A stretch of 64,000 nucleotides of DNA from Massospora cicadina (lineage: Eukaryota; Entomophthoromycota; Entomophthoromycetes; Entomophthorales; Entomophthoraceae). This document shows, one piece after another, positions 34,230 through 45,289 of the stretch. The DNA lies in the NCBI GenBank assembly GCA_022478985.1, contig JAKSZP010006728.1, positions 62,001 through 126,000 on the forward strand. Reading direction: 5' to 3'. A model generated the notes under the pieces. It did not search any database and had not been told where the DNA came from. It saw nothing but the letters and a program-made list of their open reading frames with translations. The position numbers and the translations under genes were made by a program. How positions within the stretch are numbered: position 1 is the stretch's first letter; each line of letters starts with the position of its first letter.

Positions 34230-36155
34230 GATTTCTTTCCGCTCAGCGTAAATTTCTGAGCAAATTTTATGAATTAATAAAAAGTAAATCTTAATCGCCA
34301 TTTTAGTTTTTGCTCCAATGTCCTCCAATTCTCCGCTGGCTGCTCCAGTGTGGGGCAGCAGCGAAATTCCCTCCACCATTTTCTTTCCGGCAGGAAACAT
34401 GCTTGGACTGGCTCACCCAGTCATTCCAAACCCTTGGGACAATTAGTTCCTCCCAAGGATCTCAACGCCCACCTTGCTCATAACCAAGCAGTACCTCACT
34501 GCCCCCTGGTGCTCCCCCAGAACAACATGCGCTACAGCCTAAGGGTCAATTATGGGAAACTCTTCCCATACCATGACCAAGCCATTATTAAAATGGCACA
34601 GGCGGTGATGACACCCACCAGATTTAAGATTTCCACCCCTATAAGGGGCATTTTGACCTTGGCTCCACAAGTGAAGCTAATGCTGCCACAGCAGCAAATG
34701 TGCCCCTGATATTCCAGGGCACTCCTCTTCCCATAACTTGGACCTGGATCCCAGAATACACCACTTTGGTGTTCAAGTTTGCTGGTTTGCCCACCCACCT
34801 CCCCCTTCAGTGCTCCACCAGGAGCTGATGGATGGTTTGGAAGACTATGGCTCCAACCCCATCTTGCAATTTGTGGTCCCAAATGGGGCCACATGACTTG
34901 CTGGGCCTTGGGCATATGTCACAATTAGCCCTGAATTTAGAAAAATTGCCATGTTAATTCCCCCTCACGCCATTATTTCTTCAGCGCCTGACCATCTATT
35001 TTGGGTCCACGACAAGGGTGGGTGGATGATATGTCCATCATGTTTCAAGTTGGACCACTCATAAAAGCAAGTGCCCCTCCTTAGACACTTCTGACAGATT
35101 AGACTACTCCCCCAACCTCCAATCCGCTGCCCACCACATACAAGTTCTGGTATGGGGTACAATCCTACCTCCCCTCCCCCAAAGCCTGTGGCTGCAGCTG
35201 CACCTGAAGCCACCAATTAGCCTTCCCCTCGCCCCAATTCCACACATGATTCCTCCAGTCAAGCATCAGATTAGATCCCAGATCGATCCCATACTTCCTC
35301 CAATGAATCAACCAAACCTCAACTGTACGCCTATTCCCCAATTCAATTCAACCAGAACCCATGGGAGTTATTGTTTGAAATTGATGAATCAGGTAAGCTC
35401 ATTGAAGAAGCATCTCTGAAAAATGAGCAGTTCATTAATGCAGAATGGGACGCCAAATACCCCCTTTGACTATATACTCAAGGCTAAATGCTGAATCATT
35501 TTGCAGTGATCACCAGCTTTCAGTCAAAGCAGCTGCAACACTAGATTGCCGCCCCCTTTATAAAGCTGTCGCTAAATCAGTGGCGATGCTCACAGGAGGA
35601 ATTCCACCTCCTATTATCCCACAAAAGTCTTACTCAAAAGAGTAAGATCACAGTGAGACAATTATATAAAAATGTTAATGATGCTATCCAAAAAGTGGTA
35701 ACTGTAGCACAGAATCAAAAAGCTAAGATTACCTGAACTAATATTGCCACATTCGTTGAACTCCCAGACGCCTCACATTAATGCTGAAAAAGCTTTATCT
35801 GAATATATCAGTGCCATTTCCCTAGCTTACAATTTCCATGAAATACCAATTATTTCAATATTATACCACATGCCACCAATGCCCTGACGCCTTTACTGTC
35901 TGCCTTGACATGAACCCTATTCTGAGAAGAGGAAGCTGCTGCCAAAGATGAGCCCCCCAATCCCCCTCCTCTTCTGCCATGGAGGATAAGCAGTTTCCGC
36001 TGCCCACCTGATTGGTTGTTTTTTTCGAAGTGTTTAAAACAATCCGCTCAATTGGGCGTTTTTCCTGAACCAATTTAGTTACGTTAGTTTTTAGCTTTAA
36101 TTTTAGATTCAGTAATGTCTGTCCCCTGGTCGGCTTACCTCAAATAAATAAATTA
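34230..36155 (+). mobile_element. ORF1-only non-autonomous retroposon, copy 1
   Basis: A ~1.9-kb unit whose coding region aligns with the minus strand of 63290-64000. It ends in TAATGTCTGTCCCCTGGTCG, then GCTTACCTCAAATAAATAAA, the tail shared with LINE-D and the SINE. No endonuclease or RT is present, although the unit appears complete at its 3' end. The 5' edge is approximate (it starts near 'gaggatttctttccgctcagc') and no clear TSD was found in the AT-rich flanks. Confidence 0.65.
34318..36010 (+). pseudogene. Decayed ORF1-like protein of the non-autonomous retroposon
   Basis: An ATG at 34318 opens MSSNSPLAAPVWGSS. Frames then switch at several places. The ~35030 region reads WMICPSCFKLDHS, a single CX2C...H half-knuckle reminiscent of LINE ORF1 zinc knuckles. 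A Pro/Ser-rich linker follows (~35100-35340), then a conserved C-terminal half with NAESFCSDHQLSVKAAA (~35490) and KITVRQLYKNVNDAIQKVVT (~35648). The same C-terminal residues, with many conservative changes, are in copy 2, which argues for past coding function. The family is unknown to me. Confidence 0.5.
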
Positions 36156-36159
36156 ATTT

Positions 36160-39100
36160 TTATATTTATTTGAGGAAGGCTGACCATAGTACGGACACTT
36201 CCAATAAACACTAACATCAGATCACCAAGATACAAGAAAAGCACCCTCAGAGGAGCTGAAGATACCTCCTGTCGCCAGCAGGATCACCAGTGGAAGGAAG
36301 AGGGGGAACGTCTGAAGAGACCTGTAATAATACCAAGCACAAATAAAAGGAAAGGGTCCAATAAGTAATTTAGATGGAGAACCAGGATGATACCAACTGG
36401 CAGTGGCGGGATGGCAGGTGGCCAAAAAATCAGGCTTGGAATTGATCCATAAGGTGGGAATGGAAGTGATGAACAGCTTCTCAGAGGGTTGGAGTAGTTC
36501 CAGAGAGAGCGTCAAGGACAGAAGTGTGGATCGTCCATAATGTGATTGCTACTAGTAAGGCGCAGAGAGAAGGGTGAATTGGGGAGGTAATGGAAAAGGC
36601 GAGATGTTACTAGACAGGCTGAAAACCTGTACTTGCTCCTGACAAAAGAGATGCATAACATCCTGCCAGATCGCCTGTGATGGAAAGCAATCTTCCAAAC
36701 ACTGGACTAATGACCTGAATTGACCACACGTAATGAATACCAAGAGGATTTGGACCGCTTAGAAGTACAGTACACCTTCCTCAGGCATCTCCACACATGG
36801 GCGCAAATTTGGGGTTTTAACACTGGATAGTTCGCGTATCAATAGATGACCTTTTAAGTCTCCACAGAGTATGGAACGTCCAGATTATCAAGATAGTCCA
36901 CACAGGCAATGGTGGGGGATTATTGGGGCACAAGATTCTTTAAACTTGCCACGGACTTCTTGCTTTAAAATGGGGGTAGGACGACCCATCTGGGCGGTGT
37001 GTCCAATGACGCTGATTCTCCAATCAGCGCTATGCATAGAGAGGAGAATTTAATGAAGTGGGGCGGTGTCCCATGTGGTCCTATGGGAGAGGGGTGAGAG
37101 GCCAGTTAGTTAAGCAGAGAATAAGCATGATTTGAATTGTGGAGGCAAAGGACGCAGGCAAAAATGGAGCAGGCCGCATCCAAACAGTGCTGGTCAGAGT
37201 GTGTGGGGTTGGTGATTGTAGCGATCCAAGTGCCAAGGATACTGGAAGCATGGTCTTCGTAGTTAAGCAGGACCATACCACCACTATGGTGAGGGACAAA
37301 CATGACATCCAGGCGCACAGGGGGAAAGCGGCCTAGCCAAATCCACCCTTGGAGGAGGGCGAAAAGAGAATCAAAGAAGGATGAAGAAAAATCAATGACG
37401 TGAGTTACAAAACAGACTTTTGACAGGAGCAGAGAGTTGGCAAGCACACCCCAACCTTTGAGATTAGTATGTTAGGCTCAGATGAAGGCAAGGCGCTTTT
37501 TAACGTTGTCTAAGATGTGGTGCTCCATTAATGACCTGTTGTACCCTCCTTCCTCTAGACACACTCTCAGATGGCTCACCGGACCATCAGTGGGTTTTGA
37601 TACAAAAGAGAGTGCCAGAAGGGCGAAATGGGGTGGCTGGGGCAAGAAAATGAGAGACCTAGCTGCTGGGTCATTCTGGTTAAAGGGCGCTAGTGACCAG
37701 CGTGCTTGGTATCCTTCAAGGAGAAAAATTTCAGACTTAAGGCATTAAGAGCGTTGTTATTGACCCTAGAGTATCCCCAGATAGTTTTTTTATTACACGT
37801 GCATCATGTTTGGTACCCACCCCAACTACAAAATTTTCAGCAGATGCAAGCATCCTAACAGGTGCCTATCCTTGCACATGAACACCAGTAAGGCGTGAAT
37901 TTACACTGCGGAGAAGTGGTTTGAGGCTGAAGTTGTATAATAGTGGGCTCAAAGGGTCCCCATAGCGGAGACCCCTTTAAGAGCGAACTGAATCAGTGAG
38001 GAAACCTGGGCCATGCACTGCCATTGTGGCAGATTCTTTGAGCAACATCACCAAACTTATGAACTGGGGGGAGGTGGAATTTGTAAAGGAGGGCTCTAAG
38101 TTATTCCAAGTTGACCCTATCATAAGCTTTTTGTTGGTCTAAGAATTTAAGCGCCCCAGTAGCCGGAGATTGGCAGACATTGGTCACGTTGTGTATGCTG
38201 TCCCATATAGACAACTTGGGGCTAAAACCAAACTTCTCAAAGGAAATTACTTCAGTGGCAACTTCCTTCAGGCGGTTGGAATTATTTTAGCATATAGCTT
38301 AGTATCTGTATTAGTGAAGGAAATAGGCGCCAGTTCGCCAAGTCCAGCTTGTCCCCACATCTTAAACAACATAATTACATAGAATTCCTTGCCCCCATGA
38401 AGGAGGCGCATTTCTAAAAGACATTTGTTCATTGAGGCAAGCATTAGTGAGGTGAAATAAATGAAGTATTTTGGTAGAAATTATATGGAATCCCATCTAG
38501 ACATGGGTTTTTTCTTTGAGGTGCACCACAAATTGCAGACCAGAGTTCATAACAAGTTATTAAGTTCATTAACTCCAAGTAGCAGGAAAATGGTTCGGAT
38601 ATGTGTGCCATCTTGAAATTCATTGATTTTGGATGATTCAACTAGTTCAGACTTATAAAACTCAGAGTAATAGTTCTGAACTTTGCTTGAAACTTCCTCT
38701 GGAGTATTTACAATGAATTTGTCCAGCCGCCTCACCTGTGTGCAGGCCAAGCTCTGTCGCAGGGCAAAAGAATTTGTGGAAAAAGTAAACAGAGCACATT
38801 TTTGCACACCATGATTTTTTTGCCTCATACTGAAAACAAACGCGATGTTTGTGTTGTCTTACCAGCGCTTTAAGACGTGCAGATACTTATTCAAACTTAC
38901 AAACCCCAAGCTGGGCAGTACCCTGCAGCAGGGACATTAGTCATCAGATGGTCCACCTCTGCTAGAATGCACTTAATGACTGCTGGATCCTGAGGGCACT
39001 ACAATGAGATGTGGTGTGCCTGAAGGATGGGGTCTGCTTCAAAGGTTGACCAGGTTGAAAGTGGATCAGCAAAGAACGGAGTAGCGAACTCCTGTGATGA

Positions 39101-40030
39101 ATTTTTGGTGTCCACCCAGGCTGAAAACATGGGGGACGGTATATCAACTGGACAGAGTTACTCCATTTTGACGCCTGTGCCACAGGGATTGACAAATTAA
39201 AGGGTATAACACCATCCTGTAAATTGAGAAGTCAATTTTTGTTGTTTTGAAGTGCACAATTTAGGGGCGAAAGTTCAACAGGTTAAAAATGAAGTCAATT
39301 TTGGGACATAGACCTCAGTTGACCATTATGCACATGGGGATAGTACACGTTGGGTAGCAATGGCGCATGCCTGATAAGAGTATCAAAAAGCTCCAAGGTG
39401 GCTTTTAGGATCTGTAGTTTGATGTGTTCCTGCGGGGGCAGGTGCTGATGGCCAGCAGTCAGTGGCCAGGTTGGCCCTGCGGTTCAGGTCGCCCACCACA
39501 AAGGAGTCTGGAGGAAGGGGAAGGTAAGCCACGGCCAAGAGAAAATTTTGGCGAGTGTATGCACAGGTTGGTGCATAGACATTAACTATTGTCTGCACTT
39601 CGTCGTCCCATGAAAAGGAAGTGATTAGCACATGAACATTGAGATGTGTATGTTTAGATAAAAACTTGAAACTAAGGGTCACTTGTATAGCACCCCACAA
39701 TGTGGCACCCAAAAAGAAAGGGAGGGGAGGAGCTTGGCTTCCCATGTGTCCTCATCATTATATAGACAGTGGGACTCCTGAATTGCCAAGATGTCCACAG
39801 GTAGCGTGATTTTTAAGAAACTCAGTTTTCTAGCCTAAGACAGCGAGGCCTTGAGTCCAGCAATTATTAAAGTCCCTATAGGTATGGAGACCCCCATCGC
39901 ACCTTAGGTGCAATGGGAAGGACCCCTTGCCCTTCCTGAGAAGCTTTTTAGCATGCACTTTGTTGGAAGCTCATGTGTGAGCAGAAACCGAGTCATAGTT
40001 GTCCTTAAGGGCGGTTTTATTTTTTGTATG
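36160..40030 (-). mobile_element. LINE-B, segment 1 (3' part)
   Basis: The minus strand from 40030 leftwards holds the ORF1/ORF2 junction, endonuclease, RT, thumb and C-terminal region of a LINE related to LINE-A. The 3' end is at ~36160, with CCGTACTATGGTCAGCCTTCC and then CAAATAAATATAAA. The copy is interrupted at 40030 by Gypsy-2 and resumes at 49605. The three LINE-B segments total about 5.2 kb, the same as LINE-A and LINE-C. Confidence 0.85.
36220..39900 (-). pseudogene. LINE-B ORF2, broken
   Basis: Endonuclease part at 39745-39383: VGDLNRRANLATDCWP, aligned with LINE-A GDMNCW. At 38500 it reads APQRKNPCLDGIPYNFY, with AGA (Arg) where LINE-A and LINE-C have TGA. RT: RGLRYGDPLSPLLYNFSL (~37970) and LASAENFVVGV (~37845), in which the catalytic Asp pair is Glu-Asn, so the enzyme is dead even apart from its stops. 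Thumb: LLQGWIWLGRFPPVRLDVMF. Near 36730 a Cys-containing segment (ITCGQF...CLEDCFPSQAIW) is the decayed C-terminal Cys/His motif. Confidence 0.8.
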
Positions 40031-41187
40031 TGTTAGGACTTTTTCCTATATACCCAGCCTGCTAGATTATCAGGAATTTATAGGGGATAATTCCCTAATG
40101 CGAGGTGAATTGGAAATTGGTGGAACCTAATTTTGTAGTAACTATGTTTGGGGAATTTTGGGATATTTTCCTGGTCATATCCATCAGGGATTAATCCATA
40201 CAAATGCTTAAGATCTTGCCATGTGGAGTTGCCGATGAAATAGGGGCATCTGATAGTGATTAACTATCATGTGTAGCGTTTGGGATTAGTCAGGTCTCAT
40301 CACCAACTGATTGGGAATGTAAGTAGCAAGTTGTGAGGTGAGTGGTGCCACCTGCAACTAGCAAATCTATCAGTTGGTTTGTGACCTGCCTTAATGGGTA
40401 ATAAGTCCAATTACTTAAGCAGGTCACTAGCTAAATATAGTTGGTTTGCTTGGATCAAGAGGAAAACCTTAGGGACACGTTTTCTGACTCTTTCCGTTTA
40501 GGTCTTCTAGGATGTCCAATGATGAAATCCTAGCCAGGATGGGGAAGGCCATTGCTTCTGAGACAAGGATGGGTGATTCAATGGAAACGGCTGCCGTTTC
40601 ATCAAAGAGGTGTCAACTGAGGGTTAGACGACCGAATCCCCATTATATATTCCTTAGAATTCACTCATAATAAAAAACAGTTAGATAGTACTACAGATAT
40701 ACAGTTCTATAGTTTTACATCTGGTATATAGTTTAAGTAGTTAATTTTTATCAGCTTTTAATCGTTCTATTCCTCTCAAGGATATTATTGCTGTGTGCAA
40801 TAATTGGGAGACTCTTAAGGAAAAGAGTAAAGATCTGAGCGAGGATCTAGAGAAGAAGGAGAAACCATTGAGGATTGCTGCCAACTGTGTGTTGTACCAA
40901 AGAGACTGTCACCAGAGAATCTCAGAGAAGATTGGGTTGGACAGAATGAGGGAACAAATCTCTATATCAAGACATCTCAAGTATTTTTGAGCGGGAATAC
41001 TGGCCAAGCGTTGGGCCAAGATCTGAGAATTCTACTCAACTACGGATAATAGTCATCATACTATTATCAACCAATAATATCATATACTATATAACGTGGA
41101 CAAAGTGCACATGAGCTGAACCTGTGCAGTAATAAGCTTATAGGGTTTATTGGCTAAATAATAACCAGAACCTATAAAGTTTTTAAA
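40031..41187 (+). repeat. Gypsy-2 5' LTR
   Basis: Aligns end to end with 48449-49604, with scattered, mostly transition differences. It contains a coding-like stretch beginning ATG at 40512 (SNDEILARMGKAIASETR) and another at 40793-40990 (NNWETLKEKSKDLSEDLEKK), the second with coiled-coil-like heptads. Confidence 0.9.
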
Positions 41188-41188
41188 T

Positions 41189-41206
41189 TGGTGCTCACTA
41201 CATGGG
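41189..41206 (+). promoter_or_regulatory. Gypsy-2 primer-binding site
   Basis: TGGTGCTCACTACATGGG starts one base after the LTR end. It shares its first 14 bases with the PBSs of the TRIM-like and nested LTR elements. Confidence 0.8.
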
Positions 41207-41235
41207 TGTAGTTGAGTAGAAGAACTTATAAGGAT

Positions 41236-42900
41236 GTCATACAAAGATGAGTTACAAAAACTATGGATGGAGTTAGGCACTTTAATTCAGAATGCCCTAA
41301 ACTCAGCGGATCATTGGGAATTTGCAGCCTTGGAAGAATAAGTCACCAATATTGAGGAAAGGATCAATAATGTTGCGAGTTTTGGTAATGAGTTACTTGG
41401 GAAAGTAACTTCGTTAAAGAAGAAAGAAGGAGACCTAATTTGAGAGGTCTTATATCTGAAAACAGAGTGAGAAGCGGATCGCGTTAATTTGAGAAACTTC
41501 AGCACTGATATAGAGTAACTGATCAAACAGGTTGAGGAACTTAAACCTCAAAAATGCAATTGTGAGCCAATTGCAGCAAGTGATGCCAAAGAAAGAAGCC
41601 CTCGTACAATAATTGGGAAGTCAAATACCCCAAGAAACATGCCGCCCAATTTTGCTGCCATTTTGGAGATGATGCCTAAAGTCACTCCCCAAGTGATCTA
41701 ATTGGCCATACCTAGAGAATCAGCTAGAGATAAATCAGAGAAATTTAAGGCAATGCCAAAATTGCCAACGTTCAATTTGGATAATGCCCCAGCATTTTTC
41801 TAACTTTTTGATATGACCATGTATAGCTGCAGTGCTTGTCAAAAGGCGTTGACGGTCATGAATTACCTAGACACTGACTGTCAGAACTTAGTGTTGCCCC
41901 ACCTGGAGAGGGATAGCTGGTCATATGCTGAGGCCAATGCAGCCATCATGATGGGATTTGGGAGTCTGACGCACATGTTTAAGCGCAAACAGGAGTTTAT
42001 AGGAATCCAGTTCCATAAATAAGAGTCTTTAGCAAGCTTCATGGATTGGTTCTACCAGGAGTCACAGATCCTGGTTGGCGCGAAGGTATTGGATGACTTT
42101 GATGCTAGAATCGCTTTATAAGTGGCCCTTTGGACCTATCGCAATTTGCACCACATGATGTCTTCCATGTTCATGACAGAAATAACTACCTCTCAAATGG
42201 TAGATAATTTTAGAAATTTTGGGAGCAACCTTTGATGCCCCAAACAGAAGTTTCAAATCCAATCTGGTGCGCAATTCAAATTCAAAAAGGGGAACAAAGG
42301 TGCTAAAGAGGTGAACAACTTAACTGTGCTAGGGAATAATCCCAAAGAATTCAGACGGATTAAAAAGAAAGAAAAGGTCTGATACCAATGCGGTGGGAAA
42401 GGACATTTCGCTGTGCACTGCAAGAAGCCAAAAGATCAAATCAAGGTGGTCTAAGCGAAAGAGTCAGCTGCCACCAAGGAATAGGAAAAGGGCCCATGGC
42501 CTAGACAGGGAACAGTCTAGAGCTGTGGAGAAGCCTGTTCTCCTGACATCATGACTGAGGAAACTGATATCAGTGATCTGTTTGTAGATGATGATGTACA
42601 GGATCATTTGTATCAAGAGGTCAATTTGTATGTAAATGCAGTGACCAGATCTGGGGCAAATTGAATTGACCTTAGGATAACCAAGGAAGTTGCCTGGCCA
42701 TACGCCTGACAACTGGCGGACAAGATTCAAGCCGCTGATAATCCTGAAGAGTTGTCTGAAGTCCAATTAGTTAAGGTTAATTTGTCAATCCCTTAGCGCG
42801 ATAAAGGAATCATTTCCTGATTTATTGGCGCAAATTATTCACACCTTAGATTTGGCTAATAACGCCACTATACACACAGTAAACACTATATTACAATACT
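41236..42900 (+). pseudogene. Gypsy-2 gag, with stops
   Basis: Begins MSYKDELQKLWMELGTLIQN at 41236 and continues as a helical, charged protein with stops at several places. The 41750-42240 stretch (KLPTFNLDNAPAFF..., MDWFYQESQILVGAKVLDDF) fits a capsid-like region. At ~42380 it reads V-stop-YQCGGKGHFAVHCKK, a zinc knuckle whose first Cys is replaced by TGA. An acidic segment follows (MTEETDISDLFVDDDVQD). Gag would form the particle and bind RNA. Confidence 0.7.
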
Positions 42901-42940
42901 CAAGTGTACATATATATAAATAAAAGTAAATTGGATACAG

Positions 42941-43342
42941 GTGAGGGCGATTGTCTACAGTGGAGTGCCCATTAACATTGTCTTAACCAAGCTGGTAAAG
43001 AGGATGAAGATCTCGCAAGACTTGGAACATAAGAAGGAGTATGGGACAGCTGGGCTGAATACCATCTCATGTGGAGCGTATAGTGCGTTGCCACTATGGT
43101 TTGAGTCCTTGGTGATATCTGCACCAGCAATAGTCTTAGCCAACCAAAGCTATGACATTCTGATTGGGACGGAATTTCTATGCAAGTACGGAGTTAAATG
43201 TAATTTCAAGGATAATATGTTGACCATAACGGGTCAGACGTTATCATTAGTATATCAGAAGGATGGTAAAGCTCCGCTGAATAGGAGAGACAACTTCATC
43301 AATATAATATACAATGTTGGAATTGTCCCAATTCAATACTAA
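42941..43342 (+). pseudogene. Gypsy-2 retropepsin-like protease region
   Basis: An open frame of 133 codons with AIVYSGVPINIVLTKLV at the active-site position. The catalytic Asp of D-S-G is Tyr (codon 42956-42958). SAPAIVLANQSYDILIGTEF is the flap/hydrophobic core part. It is similar residue for residue to Gypsy-1. The frame is open but the enzyme should be inactive. Confidence 0.75.
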
Positions 43343-43366
43343 TTAGTTGGTCAGAAGTGATGAGAA

Positions 43367-45285
43367 ATGCTGACAGAAATCCTAGAGAACCAGGAAATTC
43401 CACTGAGGATCAAGAATGAGAAGACAATACCACCAGGATCGCAGATGATAGTCAATATGGGGTTGGCATTGGAGATACCTAATCTGTTGTATAGGGAGGT
43501 TGGAAGACCCTGGAAGAAGTCCAGAGTAGAGCCTTGGGTGGCTCCTGGGATAATAATGCCAGGCTATGGAGAAATTCGAGTTCTCCTGGCAAATTTAAGT
43601 GAAAAACTGATGAAGATCAGGAATAATCAGATCATCACGTTTGTTCATCTAATCCTGATGGCAAAATTGAGGAGATTCCACAATTTTTGGAACTCTCGAT
43701 GAGATGGGATTACCAACTGGGGTAACTGAGAGTATCAACCTAATGATTGATTGAGTGCAACTTGCTGATCTGATGGAAGTCCAGCAAGAGGAGGTGCTCA
43801 GATTGTTCGAAAAGTATCAGGAAGTATTCACTCAGGATGACCACAATTTGAGATGCGCAAGAGATGTGATCCACAAGGTCAACACTGGGTAAAATTTGCT
43901 GATCAGGATGAGACCAATTTAATGGTCGAAAGCAGCTGAAGTGGTAGTGGAAGATGAAATCAGCAAACTAGTGAAGCATGGGCTTCTAGTTCCATCATTG
44001 AGTCCCTGGGCGAGTCCAATTCTAATTGTGAAGATAAAGGATGGCTCCAACCAGGTGGTGATCAACTATTGAAAGCTGTATAAGATTATAAGAAGGATTT
44101 GTATCCCCTACCAAGAATTGACAGTGCTAGATCAATTGGGAGAAGAGAAGTATTTCTCCACAATGGATCTGATTTCAGGATATTGGCAAATCTATTTGCC
44201 AAAAGAAGACCAAGAAAAATTATAATTATTACCACGCAGGGGCTACACCAACTGACGAGGATGCCCCAGGGTCTTTGAAAATTGCCTGCAACGTTCCAGA
44301 GGGCCATGGACGCTATACAAGCGACATGAAGTTGTCATGCATCCTGGTATACTTTTAATATATCAATGTGTTCAGTAGGACGTTTACTGATCATCTACAC
44401 CGCTTGGAAGAAGTATTCAAGTAACTGTCCACAGCTAACCTGAAGATTAAGCTGAGGAAGTGTCACTTCTTCAAAAAATAGTTGGAATATCTGGGATTTA
44501 TGATCAACTTTAGTGGATCGCAGCTGCAAGCCCAGAAGAAAGAAGCCATAGAATGGATGGCTGTGCCAAAGAGTGTCTGAGACATCCAAGTATTCCTTAG
44601 GATGGTCAGATACTACAGAAGTTTTATTCTAGACTTTGCCTGAATAGCCAAGCCCTTATTCCATCTTTTAAAGGATCCAAAAAAATTCATATGGAATGAA
44701 GAAGCGCAGGAATCTTTCGATGAGCTATGCTGGTACCTAATAGATACTCTGATTTTGAAATATCCGAATTTGATCAAGAGTTTACTATAAAAACCAATGT
44801 TTTGTTATCGGTGATCAGCGCCATACTAAGCCAAGTAGATGAACTTGGGGACAAACATCCAGTAGCATATGTGAGCTGGACACTCTCAGCTGCTGAGAGG
44901 AACTAAACTGTAACTGAGTGTGAATGCCTTAAGGTAATTTACGCATGTAAGCAGTTTAAGGTCTACATACACAGAATGCACTTAAAAGTGGTGACGAACC
45001 AACCTTGTTGTGTTGGCTCCACAATTTGAGAGAACCAGAAGGACGACTAGCCTGATGGGCACTTAAGCTACAGGCTTACAATTATAGATTGTCCACCAAG
45101 AGGGGACTTCTCACCAGAATGCAGATGGCTTATCATGGTTACCAATGGTCCATATGGTATACTTGCAGGCGGATGAGCTATTCCACAGAATGGTCAATGG
45201 AGAAATTGGGAACGAGCCCTGAGAAATCCAAGGTGCACTTCAGAAAGAAATGGAAAACACCAAGACAATGGATGTACTTGTGTTA
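43367..45285 (+). pseudogene. Gypsy-2 reverse transcriptase and RNase H, with stops
   Basis: RT block: VEDEISKLVKHGLLVPSLSP (~43945), WASPILIVKIKDGSNQVVINY (~44010) and YFSTMDLISGYWQIYLPKED (~44150). The catalytic box near 44350 reads VYF-stop-YINVFSR, where the Asp pair is lost. The thumb region and a 'lgGF-iNFSGsQL'-like segment follow with stops. RNase H: FTIKTNVLLSVISAILSQVD (~44780) and TVTECECLKVIYACKQFKVY (~44910). Stops are mostly TGA and TAA/TAG at positions where relatives have Trp, Arg or Gln. Confidence 0.8.
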
Positions 45286-45289
45286 AAAT

